From Endomicrobium sp. (GTDB lineage: Bacteria > Elusimicrobiota > Endomicrobiia > Endomicrobiales > Endomicrobiaceae): a DNA stretch of 64,000 nucleotides. Under the pieces are notes generated by a model, which ran no database searches, was not told where the DNA came from, and was given only the letters and a program-made list of their open reading frames with translations. Below are positions 16,937 through 25,883 of the stretch, in pieces. How positions within the stretch are numbered: position 1 is the stretch's first letter; each line of letters opens with the position of its first letter. Both the position numbers and the translations under genes were made by a program. The stretch lies in the NCBI GenBank assembly GCA_031264105.1, contig JAISEM010000024.1, positions 1 to 64,000 on the forward strand, in the 5' to 3' direction.

Positions 16937-18382
16937 ATGGGCAATTTTAAGATGAGTAAAAATATTCGCATGCTCATCGTTGCGGCAAGTGCAAACATTG
17001 CCGCAACGATGAGCGGTTGTGGTTCTAATCTTACTGGATACTACTCAAAACTGAGAACAAAAATAGACAGCGGTGATTATGTCTCAGCAGCTAAATTTGT
17101 TGATAAATCTGAGGGCGAGTACGGGTCTAAAAATATCCTTATGTATTATCTAGATTCTGGCGTTGTTAATCACCTTGCAAAAGATTACGAAAAGAGCGCA
17201 AAAAAGTTTGAGCTTGCAAAAGGCAAGTTTCGTCAATACGAGCAAAAGAGTGTAACTACAGGCGTTAGCTCGATGCTTATAAACGACGATGTAATGCCGT
17301 ATTATGGAAAAGATTTTGAAAGAGTTCATGTTTGTGCATTTGAATCTTTAGACTATGCTTTGTCAGGACGTGACGACGACGCTGTTGTAGAGGCGCGTCA
17401 GATAGATTCTCTTTTTAAAAACTTTGCTGTTGAGTCTAATTATAAAAATTTTTATAAAGATGATGGCTTTGTAAGATATTTCGCAGGTCTTATATATGAA
17501 AATGCAGGCTATCTTAACGATGCTTTCATTTCTTACTCAATGGCGTTAAAAGCTTATAAAAATGGAGCGGCTAAAGTTGCCATTCCTAAAGATTTAATTG
17601 ATGATGCATATACATCTGCACTTCTTCTTGGGATGCCAGATAAAGCCAGTGAAATTAAAAAGAATTTCCCTCGAGCAAAAGAACGAGTTATTCCAGAAAA
17701 ATGTGGAGAGTGCATATTGTTTGACTACAATGGATTTGTTCCTGAGAAAGTTGAAACAGCTATAGAATTTGCTCTTGCTGACATGTGGGCTTATGTCGAT
17801 GTTGCCGATTTAGGCAGTAAAGATATAGATATAGCTGACTTTGAAAAAGCGAAATCTATAGGTATAGCTGCATTTGCAAGGGATTATGTTAAAGTTGCAT
17901 TCCCAAAATATAGAGATTTTGACAATAGAATAGCTTCTTTTAGAGTTAAACACGAGAATCGCCAAGAACAAAGTGTTTTAACTCAGGATTTAGGAAAAAT
18001 TGCAAAAGCATGTTTAAATGACGATACGGCAAAAGTTTATGCCAAGACTTTATCAAGAGCAGCAATTAAGTACATTATAAGCAGAGCTGTATCTAAAGAA
18101 CTTGGCAAACAAGGGGGCAATGATGTTGAGCAGTTTTCCCAAGGACTTTTGAATATGTTTAGTGTTGCAACGTCTTCAGTTGATAGGCGTGCATGGAATA
18201 CTTTGCCAGACACAATCCTTATGTCAAGATTTTTCCTGCTAGAAGGAGTACATTCTTTAAAAGTTGATTTTATAGATAAAAAAGGTAAAGTTATAGAATC
18301 GCAGGATATTGAAGTTAATATTGTATCTGGGAAGAAAAATTTTGTTTTTGTAAGAAGTTCGGCAATACATTGGAAAGAATAA
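16937..18382 (+). CDS. COG3014-like lipoprotein with TPR-type helices
   Basis: The 481-residue product has a leader ending TMSGC, which makes it a probable lipoprotein. A helical repeat region follows, with YYLDSGVVNHLAKDYEKSAK, DDDAVVEARQIDS and RYFAGLIYENAGYLNDAF, then a mixed C-terminal domain with RAAIKYIISRAVSKELG. This arrangement next to an LpoB-like gene matches the COG3014 family found in such clusters; its molecular role is not established. The likely start is the second ATG at 16952 (MSKNIRML). Codons for the signal peptide contain a perfect 17-bp inverted repeat, listed separately. Confidence 0.7.
   Translation: MGNFKMSKNIRMLIVAASANIAATMSGCGSNLTGYYSKLRTKIDSGDYVSAAKFVDKSEGEYGSKNILMYYLDSGVVNHLAKDYEKSAKKFELAKGKFRQYEQKSVTTGVSSMLINDDVMPYYGKDFERVHVCAFESLDYALSGRDDDAVVEARQIDSLFKNFAVESNYKNFYKDDGFVRYFAGLIYENAGYLNDAFISYSMALKAYKNGAAKVAIPKDLIDDAYTSALLLGMPDKASEIKKNFPRAKERVIPEKCGECILFDYNGFVPEKVETAIEFALADMWAYVDVADLGSKDIDIADFEKAKSIGIAAFARDYVKVAFPKYRDFDNRIASFRVKHENRQEQSVLTQDLGKIAKACLNDDTAKVYAKTLSRAAIKYIISRAVSKELGKQGGNDVEQFSQGLLNMFSVATSSVDRRAWNTLPDTILMSRFFLLEGVHSLKVDFIDKKGKVIESQDIEVNIVSGKKNFVFVRSSAIHWKE
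16972..17014. repeat. perfect 17-bp inverted repeat inside a signal-peptide coding region
   Basis: GCTCATCGTTGCGGCAA at 16972-16988 and its exact complement at 16998-17014 flank a 9-base loop. The stem is G+C richer than its surroundings and encodes residues MLIVAASANIAATMS of the COG3014-like lipoprotein, ending just before the lipobox cysteine. Confidence 0.95.
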
Positions 18383-18394
18383 TTGAGGAACAAA

Positions 18395-19240
18395 ATGTAC
18401 AAAATCGCGCGAAAGAAAGAAATAGGAAATAAAGTTCATAATCTTGAAATCTATGCTCCTGAAATTGCAAAAAATGCAAAAGCAGGACAATTTGTTATAT
18501 TTAGAATTGACGATAAAGGCGAAAGAGTTCCTCTTACAGTCGCTGGAACAAACCCACAAGAAGGATTGGTAAGAATAATATTCCAAGAAGTTGGAAAAAG
18601 TACGACCCAATTAGCGTCTCTTTGCGAAGGCGATTCTATTAGAGATTTTGTAGGGCCTTTGGGACATCCTACCGTTATAAAGAATTATGGTACAGTTGTA
18701 GCTGTTGCCGGAGGAGTTGGCGCGGCAGAGCTTTTACCTGTTATAAAAGAGCTAAAAAAAGCAGGAAATAAAGTTATAACTATAGTAGGTGCAAGATGCA
18801 AAGGCTTACTTATACTTGAAGAAGAACTTAAACAAGAAAGTGATAGCTTGCTTTTTGCAACAAATGACGGTACTTGTGGTATTAAAGGTTTTGTAACTGA
18901 CGTTTTAAAAGAAGTTATTAATACACAAAAACTAAATATAGTTTATGCTATAGGACCTGTTCCTATGATGAAAGAAGTTTCAGAACTTACAAAGGAAAAA
19001 CATATAGAAACGGTAGTTTCCTTAAACCCTATAATGCTTGACGGCACTGGAATGTGCGGAGCTTGCAGAGTTACTGTAGATGGTAAGACAAAGTTTGCTT
19101 GCGTTGATGGGCCAGAATTTGATGCTCATTGTGTTCATTGGGACGAGCTTTCTTCACGTTTAGATTTATTCAAAGATTTAGAGAAAGTTTCGCTTGATAA
19201 TTTTACTGCCAGCAGGGAGTGCAAATGCCACAAAAGGTAA
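18395..19240 (+). CDS. nfnA: NfnA-type ferredoxin:NADP+ oxidoreductase small subunit (FAD/NAD and [2Fe-2S])
   Basis: From the ATG at 18395 (preceded by GAGGAA; an in-frame TTG at 18383 is less likely) come 281 residues. They contain a PyrK/sulfide-dehydrogenase-type FAD region (RVPLTVAG), an NAD-binding section (VAVAGGVGAAELLPV) and four C-terminal cysteines in DGTGMCGACRVTV, FACVDGPEF and DAHCVHW for a [2Fe-2S] cluster. With the GltA-like partner downstream it would form NfnAB, the electron-bifurcating NADH-dependent ferredoxin:NADP+ oxidoreductase of anaerobes. Paralogous complexes (SudAB) share the layout, so substrate is inferred. Confidence 0.85.
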   Translation: MYKIARKKEIGNKVHNLEIYAPEIAKNAKAGQFVIFRIDDKGERVPLTVAGTNPQEGLVRIIFQEVGKSTTQLASLCEGDSIRDFVGPLGHPTVIKNYGTVVAVAGGVGAAELLPVIKELKKAGNKVITIVGARCKGLLILEEELKQESDSLLFATNDGTCGIKGFVTDVLKEVINTQKLNIVYAIGPVPMMKEVSELTKEKHIETVVSLNPIMLDGTGMCGACRVTVDGKTKFACVDGPEFDAHCVHWDELSSRLDLFKDLEKVSLDNFTASRECKCHKR

Positions 19241-20589
19241 ATATATCCGAGAGAGATCCACAAGTAAGAAGAAAAGATTTTGAGGAGGTTAACACAGGCT
19301 ACTCTAAAGAAGAAATGCTTGCAGAAGCTAAAAGATGTTTGCAATGCAAGAATCCTATGTGTACAAAAGGTTGCCCTGTTGAAATAGACATACCAGGTTT
19401 TATCAAATATCTTGCTGAAGAAAACCCGTTAAAAGCAATAAAAGTTTTGAAACAAAAAACCAACCTACCTGCAGTTTGCGGCAGAGTTTGCCCTCAAGAA
19501 AATCACTGTGAGAAATCTTGTATTTTGGCAAAAAAAGGCGAAGCTATTTACATTGGCAATTTGGAGCGTTATGCTGCAGATGCGGCAGAAAAAATGGAAG
19601 ACAATATTGAAATAGAAAAAAATGGTATAAAAATTGCTGTTGTTGGTTCTGGTCCTGCGGGTTTAACATGCGGAGGGGATTTGTTAAAACTAGGATATGA
19701 CGTTACTGTTTGTGAATCTCTCCATGATGCCGGCGGAGTTTTACGTTATGGAATACCTGAATTTAGACTTCCTAAAAAAGTATTAGATGCAGGAATAGAA
19801 AAGCTAAAAAAGCTTGGTATGAAAATATCTTTGAATACTCTTATTGGCAGAACAAAAACCGTACAAGATTTGTTTGATGACGGATTTAAAGCAATTTTTG
19901 TCGCTGTGGGAGCAGGTCTTCCTGTATTTCCTAAGATACCAGGAGAAAACTTAAGTCATATTTATTGTTCAAATGAGTTTTTAGTACGCATAAACTTAAT
20001 GAAAGCTTTTGAATTTCCTAGATACGATACGCCTGTGTACAGAGGAAAAAATATTGTTGTAGTAGGTGGAGGAAACACTGCCATGGACTCTGCTAGGACG
20101 GCGGTTCGTCTTGGCGCAAACAGTGTTAAGCTTGTTTATAGAAGATCTGAAGAGGAAATGCCTGCAAGACTTGAAGAGCGTAGACATGCAAAAGAAGAAG
20201 GCGTGGAGTTTGTAACTCTTACCAATCCTGTAAAGTTTATTGGTGGTGATAATAAAGCCGTTAAAGCTGTTGAGTGCGTTAAAATGGAGCTTGGTGAACC
20301 TGACGAATCTGGAAGAAGGTACCCAAAAGAAATTGTAGGATCAAATTATACAATGGATGCTGATATGGTTGTTTTAGCTTTGGGATTGCATCCAAATCCA
20401 ATTTTACCTTCTCTTACCAAAGGGTTGCATGTAGATTCTCATGGACATATTGTAATTGATGAGAGCCTTATGACTTCAACATCTGGCATTTTTGCAGGAG
20501 GCGATATTGCAGGAGGCGATACAGTTATTTCTGCAATGGGAATGGGTAAAAAAGCGGCTAAGGCTATAGATAACTATCTTAGAAGATAA
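19225..20589 (+). CDS. nfnB: NfnB/GltA-type NADPH-dependent oxidoreductase large subunit
   Basis: About 454 residues. The N-terminal domain holds cysteine sets CLQCKNPMCTKGCP and CGRVCPQENHCEKSC for 4Fe-4S clusters. A two-dinucleotide-fold flavoprotein follows, with VVGSGPAGL and VVGGGNTAMDSART, ending GIFAGGDIAGGDTVISAMG. This is the glutamate-synthase small-subunit fold that serves as NfnB. The ATG at 19225 follows AGGGAG and overlaps the nfnA stop by 16 bases, which strongly supports a two-subunit complex. A GTG at 19219 is an alternative start. Confidence 0.87.
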   Translation: MPQKVNISERDPQVRRKDFEEVNTGYSKEEMLAEAKRCLQCKNPMCTKGCPVEIDIPGFIKYLAEENPLKAIKVLKQKTNLPAVCGRVCPQENHCEKSCILAKKGEAIYIGNLERYAADAAEKMEDNIEIEKNGIKIAVVGSGPAGLTCGGDLLKLGYDVTVCESLHDAGGVLRYGIPEFRLPKKVLDAGIEKLKKLGMKISLNTLIGRTKTVQDLFDDGFKAIFVAVGAGLPVFPKIPGENLSHIYCSNEFLVRINLMKAFEFPRYDTPVYRGKNIVVVGGGNTAMDSARTAVRLGANSVKLVYRRSEEEMPARLEERRHAKEEGVEFVTLTNPVKFIGGDNKAVKAVECVKMELGEPDESGRRYPKEIVGSNYTMDADMVVLALGLHPNPILPSLTKGLHVDSHGHIVIDESLMTSTSGIFAGGDIAGGDTVISAMGMGKKAAKAIDNYLRR

Positions 20590-20608
20590 TACAAGAGGCT
20601 CGTGCGAT

Positions 20609-22612
20609 ATGAAAGACTTGAAGAATATAGTTTTAAAACTAGCTTCTGTTAATCTTTTATTTTTGTTTTTCATGTCTGCGTACAGGGTTATATTTTTTAT
20701 TCATTTTGGAAAAGGCATAGACTTACGCGGTTTTGGACTTGATATTCTCAAAGCATTTTTCATGGGCGCTAGGTTGGATTTGTCAGTTATAGGGATAATT
20801 AATTCTCCTGCTGCGCTTGCATTCGTTGTTATACTCATATTTGGGAAATCTTTATTATTCAGATATTTTTTTTCATTTCTTAAATACTACTATTGTATCT
20901 TTATCGGTCTAATTTTAACAATCTTGTGTATAGATTTTAATTTTTATTCATATTTTCAGGAACATCTAAACGTTTTGATTTTTGGTTTTGTTGAGGATGA
21001 TACAAAGGCTCTTATTCAAACTTTTTATAAAAACTACAATCTTTTATTAATAGGTACTTTAGTAATATTTTTCTTTATTCCCCCATTTTTTGTAAGCAAA
21101 TTTATATTAAAATTTAAAGAATACAATTTTAAATTTCAGAGAATATTTTTAAGATTTGTATTTTCTTTATTAATCCTTGTATTTATTTTTATAGCTATGA
21201 GAGGAACTGTTGTATTGCACCCGATTGGTGTATATACTGATGTTTCGTCAAACATGTTTGTCAACAAAATTGCTATAAATTGTTTTTATACTTTACAAAG
21301 GGCTTTTGAACACAGGGCTAGGGAGAGGAAATCCTTTGACTATATTGAAAAATCTGGATATAAAAATAATATTAGGCAAGCTTTTGCGGATTTTTTAGGT
21401 AAAGATATCGAAGATATTGCGCAAAATAATCCTGAAACAGTTCTTGTTTCTAAAACCCCATACAATGCGCAAGCAAAAAAATTAAAACCGAATATTATTT
21501 TGATTTTAATGGAAAGTTTAGGTAGGGATATAATTAAGTACAATTCTCCCGAGTTCAACATTTTAGGCGGACTAAAAAAGCATTTTGATGAAGACATTGT
21601 TTTTTATAATTTTTGTTCGGAAGGTAGAATTACTATAGAGGCGCTAGAGGCTTTATTTTTAAATATTGTTCTTAAACCGAGAACTTCTATATGTTTTTCT
21701 CAGTCAAAACTAGTGTATAACAAATATCCTTTTGCTTCAATTCTTCCTTATAAGAGAAATGATTATAATACGATTTTTATGTATGGCGACAACACAAGTT
21801 GGAAAAATGTTGGAGTGTTTGCTGCAAGATTAGGTTTTGATGAGATATTAAACGAAGCAGGAGCTTTGATTCCTGACTCATCTAGAGGAACTTGGGGAGT
21901 ATATGATGAATATTTATTTGATGCTATTTTTGATAGCTTGTCAAAAGGGAACAAAAGTAAGTTTATTTTTTCATTAACAACTACTAATCACACCCCGTAC
22001 TCTCTGCCTAAGGGTTACAAGAAATTGCTACTTGAAATTCCGACTTCTTTAAGAGATAAAATATTTGATATTGATGATGCCTATAAAAGATTTACTACTT
22101 ATCAATATGCTAATGAAATGTTAGCGCGTTTGATTGATAAAATTAAAAAGTCAAAATATGCAGATAATACTATAATAGCAGTGACAGGTGATCATAACTT
22201 CAATGCATATCAAATAGATAGTTTATTGAGAAAAGTAGGAGTTCCATTTTATTTGTATATACCCAAATCTTTAAAGCCAGAAAATGTAGATACTTCTGTT
22301 TTCGGTTCTCATCTAGATATAATGCCAACTTTATATAATCTATCTCTTTCAAATGAGAGTTATATGTCTCAAGGTATAGACTTATTTTCAAGCAAGGCTA
22401 AAGATAATGCAATAGTCAATCAAGATTTTATTATGAATAAATTCGGCGCTGTAGAATGGGACATTGTAAATGATAAATTATTATATTTCATGTGGGACGA
22501 GAAGTATATCCTTAAAAGTTCTACAAAAACATATAAGCTTGAAAGACTTCAAAAGCATTTTCTGTCTATGGTTGCAATCTCTGACTATTTAATTAAAAAT
22601 ACTGGACAGTAG
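20609..22612 (+). CDS. LTA-synthase-like sulfatase-fold membrane phosphotransferase
   Basis: The 667-residue protein has about five membrane helices in the first 210 residues. An alkaline-phosphatase/sulfatase domain follows from about residue 290: PNIILILMESLGRD, RITIEALEAL with the presumed nucleophile threonine, FSLTTTNHTPY and VTGDHNF. In Gram-negative bacteria such enzymes (OpgB/EptA-like, LTA-synthase superfamily) move phosphoglycerol or phosphoethanolamine onto glycans or lipid A on the outer face of the inner membrane. The acceptor cannot be told from the sequence. It ends 11 bases before hydF. Confidence 0.85.
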   Translation: MKDLKNIVLKLASVNLLFLFFMSAYRVIFFIHFGKGIDLRGFGLDILKAFFMGARLDLSVIGIINSPAALAFVVILIFGKSLLFRYFFSFLKYYYCIFIGLILTILCIDFNFYSYFQEHLNVLIFGFVEDDTKALIQTFYKNYNLLLIGTLVIFFFIPPFFVSKFILKFKEYNFKFQRIFLRFVFSLLILVFIFIAMRGTVVLHPIGVYTDVSSNMFVNKIAINCFYTLQRAFEHRARERKSFDYIEKSGYKNNIRQAFADFLGKDIEDIAQNNPETVLVSKTPYNAQAKKLKPNIILILMESLGRDIIKYNSPEFNILGGLKKHFDEDIVFYNFCSEGRITIEALEALFLNIVLKPRTSICFSQSKLVYNKYPFASILPYKRNDYNTIFMYGDNTSWKNVGVFAARLGFDEILNEAGALIPDSSRGTWGVYDEYLFDAIFDSLSKGNKSKFIFSLTTTNHTPYSLPKGYKKLLLEIPTSLRDKIFDIDDAYKRFTTYQYANEMLARLIDKIKKSKYADNTIIAVTGDHNFNAYQIDSLLRKVGVPFYLYIPKSLKPENVDTSVFGSHLDIMPTLYNLSLSNESYMSQGIDLFSSKAKDNAIVNQDFIMNKFGAVEWDIVNDKLLYFMWDEKYILKSSTKTYKLERLQKHFLSMVAISDYLIKNTGQ

Positions 22613-22623
22613 CGGAGGTATAT

Positions 22624-23859
22624 GTGAAAGCGCTTACAATTCAAATAGGTATTTTTGGTAGAACGAATGTCGGTAAATCATCTTTGATGAATTTTATGAC
22701 AAATCAAAAAACTTCCATTGTTTCTGAAATTGCAGGCACAACAACTGATGTCGTCTGGAAACAAATGGAACTTAATCCGCTAGGCCCAATAACTCTTTTT
22801 GATACGGCAGGAATTGATGACATGTCTTTGCTTGGTTTAGAACGAATAGAAAAAACTAAAAGAGCTTTTGATTCTTCAGATATCGTTATTTTGATGTGTG
22901 AGTCTGAAAAATTTGGGGATTTCGAAAAAAATATAATAAAAGAATCGCAGAGCAGAAAAACGCCTTGCGTTATAGTAGTAAGTAAAATTGATTTAGAACC
23001 CCCTGATGAAAAGTTTCTTGAAGATTTAAAAAAATATACAAAACACATATTGTTGTTTTCAAGCGCTACGGGAAACCGCGACACTTTTCTCAATTCTTTA
23101 AAGAAAGTTTTTCTTGAAGTTTTATCTGAAAACTATATAGAAAGCTATTTGGCTTTAAGAAGTATAGTTAAGAAAGACGATACTGTAGTCCTTGTTATGC
23201 CAGTAGATTTAGGCGCTCCTAAAGGCAAAATAATAATGCCTCAAGTTCAGACGGTAAGACATTTGTTAGATTTACATGCGGCTTCTTATACTGTTCAAGA
23301 TACTGAATATGAAATAGCTTTAAAAAATTTGAAAGAACTTCCAGTGCTTGTAATAACGGACTCGCAGGCAATTAAACAGGTATCTGCAAAAACTCCAGAG
23401 AATATAAAGCTTACTACTTTTTCAATAATTTATGCTGCCGATAAGTCTGATATAGTAGAAATGGCTAGAGGTGCGGCAGCTTTGAATAACCTCAAAGACG
23501 GGGATAAAGTTTTGATTGCAGAAGGATGTACCCATCATGCCACCTCAGACGATATTGGAAGAGTAAAGCTTCCTAAATGGATAAGAGAATATTCAAAGAA
23601 AAATATAGATGTAAAATATGCCTCCGGACAAGATTATCCGAGCGATTTAAAAGATTATAAAGTTGTAATACATTGTGGCGGTTGTACATTAAATAGAAAA
23701 GGTATGCTTTCGCGTTTAAGCAAAGCTTTAGACGCAGGTGTTCCAATAACAAACTATGGTATTGCTATATCTGTGTTCAATGGAGTTATAGATAAGGTTC
23801 TAGAAGTTTTTCCAGAGGCTTTATCTTCTTATAAGTCTGCGTTGAAAAGCGCAGTCTAA
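22624..23859 (+). CDS. hydF: [FeFe]-hydrogenase H-cluster maturation GTPase HydF
   Basis: The 411-residue protein starts with GTG after GGAGGT. Its GTPase domain carries GRTNVGKSS (residues 12-20), DTAG and SKID. The C-terminal cluster-binding domain has Cys302-x-His304 in CTHHAT and Cys351/Cys354 in HCGGC, the ligand pattern of HydF. HydF is the scaffold on which HydE and HydG build the di-iron subcluster of [FeFe]-hydrogenase, so the cell should make or use H2; hydE, hydG and the hydrogenase are not in this window. Its last codons contain the promoter of tpiA and the start of a 128-bp duplication. Confidence 0.95.
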   Translation: MKALTIQIGIFGRTNVGKSSLMNFMTNQKTSIVSEIAGTTTDVVWKQMELNPLGPITLFDTAGIDDMSLLGLERIEKTKRAFDSSDIVILMCESEKFGDFEKNIIKESQSRKTPCVIVVSKIDLEPPDEKFLEDLKKYTKHILLFSSATGNRDTFLNSLKKVFLEVLSENYIESYLALRSIVKKDDTVVLVMPVDLGAPKGKIIMPQVQTVRHLLDLHAASYTVQDTEYEIALKNLKELPVLVITDSQAIKQVSAKTPENIKLTTFSIIYAADKSDIVEMARGAAALNNLKDGDKVLIAEGCTHHATSDDIGRVKLPKWIREYSKKNIDVKYASGQDYPSDLKDYKVVIHCGGCTLNRKGMLSRLSKALDAGVPITNYGIAISVFNGVIDKVLEVFPEALSSYKSALKSAV

Positions 23860-23870
23860 ATCTGTATAAT
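23842..23870 (+). promoter_or_regulatory. tpiA promoter, first copy
   Basis: TTGAAA at 23842-23847 and TATAAT at 23865-23870 are separated by 17 bases, with TG directly before the -10. It lies inside the 3' end of hydF and is duplicated by the 128-bp repeat. Confidence 0.6.
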
Positions 23871-23969
23871 TACGACATTAAATATAAAACATTTTAATGA
23901 AAAGGAGTTTTTGTATGAAAAAGCCGTTAATGGCAGGAAATTGGAAGATGAGCAAATTATAAGTCTGCG

Positions 23970-23998
23970 TTGAAAAGCGCAGTCTAAATCTGTATAAT
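23970..23998 (+). promoter_or_regulatory. tpiA promoter, second copy
   Basis: An identical TTGAAA-17-TATAAT lies exactly 128 bases after the first copy. Being nearer to the functional tpiA start, with AAGGAG and ATG at 24043, it is the likely main promoter. Confidence 0.62.
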
Positions 23999-24042
23999 TA
24001 CGACATTAAATATAAAACATTTTAATGAAAAGGAGTTTTTGT

Positions 24043-24795
24043 ATGAGAAAGCCGTTAATGGCAGGAAATTGGAAGATGAACAAAACAGTCGCAGAAGCTG
24101 TTAGCATTGTAAAAGCTTTAAAAAGCTCAATTGCTGATGTTAAAGACGTGGATGTTTTGATTTGCCCTACTTTTATGGCGCTCTATGCTGTAAATAGTGA
24201 AGTTAAAGGATCAAATATCAATATTGGTGCTCAGAATCTTTTTTGGGAGTCTAAAGGTGCGTTTACTGGTGAAATTTCTCCAGCGATGGTAAAAGATGCA
24301 GGTTGTTCTTATGTTTTAATCGGACACTCTGAACGCAGACAGTATTTTGGAGAAACAAACGAGACTGTAAATAAAAAAATAAAAGCAGCTCTTGCAGCAG
24401 AATTAATCCCTGTAGTATGCGTAGGAGAAACTCTTAAAGAAAGAGAAGATAATGTTACGTTTAAAGTTATAGAAAAACAAATAAACGAAGGTTTGGTTGG
24501 TCTTAGAGCAGAACAAGCAGGAATTGTAGTTATAGCTTATGAACCTGTATGGGCAATAGGAACTGGCAAAACTGCAACCCCGGATCAAGCTCAGGAAGTT
24601 CATGCTTTTGCAAGAAAAGCGTATGGGAAAATGTATGGTGACGCTTCTCAAAAAGTAAGAATTCTCTACGGTGGTTCTGTAAATCCTGCAAACGTATCTG
24701 AACTTATGAAACAGTCTGATATAGATGGCGGTCTTGTTGGTGGAGCAAGTTTAGATGCGGAATCTTTTACAAAACTCGTAAAATACTCTAAATAA
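24043..24795 (+). CDS. tpiA: triosephosphate isomerase
   Basis: From ATG 24043, 9 bases after AAGGAG, the 250-residue protein shows AGNWKMN near the start (catalytic Lys), IGHSERRQYFGE (catalytic His), the active-site Glu in AYEPVWAIGTGKTATPDQ, and YGGSVNP plus GGLVGGASL for phosphate binding. It interconverts dihydroxyacetone phosphate and glyceraldehyde 3-phosphate. An in-frame ATG at 24025 lies before the ribosome-binding site and is not the start. The gene has two tandem promoters and an upstream truncated copy of its first 14 codons. Confidence 0.97.
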   Translation: MRKPLMAGNWKMNKTVAEAVSIVKALKSSIADVKDVDVLICPTFMALYAVNSEVKGSNINIGAQNLFWESKGAFTGEISPAMVKDAGCSYVLIGHSERRQYFGETNETVNKKIKAALAAELIPVVCVGETLKEREDNVTFKVIEKQINEGLVGLRAEQAGIVVIAYEPVWAIGTGKTATPDQAQEVHAFARKAYGKMYGDASQKVRILYGGSVNPANVSELMKQSDIDGGLVGGASLDAESFTKLVKYSK

Positions 24796-24812
24796 AAATA
24801 TGAGAATGTAAA

Positions 24813-25271
24813 ATGGGGAATATAAAAAAAATCGCATTTGGTACAGATCATGCTGCTGCAGAAGTAAGAGATACTGTAAAAAAATATTTGCAAGATTTAG
24901 ACTATAACGTGGAAGATTTTGGTTTTTGCGGGCAAGGCAGTTGCGATTATCCAGATTTTGCAGTTCAAGTTGCGAAAACCGTCGCTAATAAAGAAGCAGA
25001 CAGAGGTATCCTGATTTGTGGTACAGGAATAGGTATGTCTATTGTTGCAAACAAAGTAAAAGGCGTTATAGCGGCTGTTTGTTGGAATGAAGATACGGCA
25101 AGACTTGCTTCTCAGCACAATTGTGCAAATGTATTGTGTTTAGGTTCAAGAACTGCCACTGTAAGTGAAATTTGCCGCATGATAAAAACATTTTTAGATA
25201 CTCCCTTTAAGGAAAGACATCAAATAAGAATAAATAAAATAAAGGAAATTGAGAAGCGAGAATGTCGCTGA
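24813..25271 (+). CDS. rpiB: ribose 5-phosphate isomerase B
   Basis: The 152-residue protein has the RpiB/LacAB pattern: FGTDHAAAEVRDTV at the start, YPDFAVQVAKTV, ILICGTGIGMSIVANKVKG with the active-site Cys, and CWNEDTARLASQHNCANVLCLG. It interconverts ribulose and ribose 5-phosphate. It follows tpiA by 17 bases and precedes a lipoprotein gene and the transketolase pair, so it fits a pentose-phosphate group fed by nucleoside breakdown from deoB downstream. Confidence 0.95.
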   Translation: MGNIKKIAFGTDHAAAEVRDTVKKYLQDLDYNVEDFGFCGQGSCDYPDFAVQVAKTVANKEADRGILICGTGIGMSIVANKVKGVIAAVCWNEDTARLASQHNCANVLCLGSRTATVSEICRMIKTFLDTPFKERHQIRINKIKEIEKRECR

Positions 25272-25312
25272 AATATGCTTGGGTAATTTCCCTAAAAGGA
25301 ATTAGTTCTTGT

Positions 25313-25864
25313 ATGAAAAAAATGCTTCTGATGTGCTTATCACTACCACTCTTTTTATCATCGTGCGTTATTAATAATGCCGTCATAAAGCCTGATTATG
25401 ATTTTTCAAAAGTTAAAAGCATTAGGGTCAATCAGTTTTCTTCAGGAAAAGGATATAGAGGTATTAGCGATGCTGTCCAAAATGCATTCATACAAGATTT
25501 ATTAGCTAAGGGATATGATATTGTTTCAGATATCGGCGTAAAAGTTGATTGTGTTATAGATGGTAGCGTAACATCTTTTTATAGACTAAGGGAAGAATGG
25601 GTAGATAATGGTTTTTATTACGGATACCCAGGTAGATATAGCCGTAGGTATCGTTGGGCAGGTATGCCTATTTATGATGGAGTTGTTTGCAGCAATACTG
25701 TCAATATTGGTATTTCAACTCGTATGACAGATATTGAAACAGGACAAGTGGTTTGGTCAGATTCATTTAATAATGAAAGTTGGGATGAAGATTCTGCAAT
25801 AAACGGAGCGGTTAAAGCTGTTTTAAAGTCTTTGCCTAAAGAAAAAGTAATTAGCAAAAAATAG
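25313..25864 (+). CDS. putative outer-membrane lipoprotein
   Basis: From ATG 25313 come 183 residues starting MKKMLLMCLSLPLFLSSC, a clear lipoprotein signal peptide. The mature domain contains YDFSKVKSIRVNQFSSGKG, AVQNAFIQDLLAKGYDIVSD, a Tyr/Arg/Gly-rich patch (YYGYPGRYSRRYRW) and ISTRMTDIETGQVVWSDSF. The order (conserved strand, helix pair, target-strand ending in VVWS) resembles small lipoproteins that assist envelope secretion or assembly (GNA1162/DUF4136-like), but I cannot name the family. An in-frame start at 25262 overlapping rpiB is possible but has no ribosome-binding site. Confidence 0.6.
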   Translation: MKKMLLMCLSLPLFLSSCVINNAVIKPDYDFSKVKSIRVNQFSSGKGYRGISDAVQNAFIQDLLAKGYDIVSDIGVKVDCVIDGSVTSFYRLREEWVDNGFYYGYPGRYSRRYRWAGMPIYDGVVCSNTVNIGISTRMTDIETGQVVWSDSFNNESWDEDSAINGAVKAVLKSLPKEKVISKK

Positions 25865-25883
25865 AGTTATGGGAGTTTTTACA

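Larger units (their letters stand above)
23829..24084. repeat. two-copy 128-bp direct tandem duplication across the hydF-tpiA junction
   Basis: Positions 23829-23956 repeat at 23957-24084 with two clear substitutions (AAA to AGA in the second tpiA codon, and G to A at 23952/24080). Each copy holds the last codons of hydF, a TTGAAA-17-TATAAT promoter, AAGGAG and the first codons of tpiA. In copy 1 the tpiA start opens a 15-codon ORF (MKKPLMAGNWKMSKL) that ends at TAA on the copy boundary. Confidence 0.97.
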
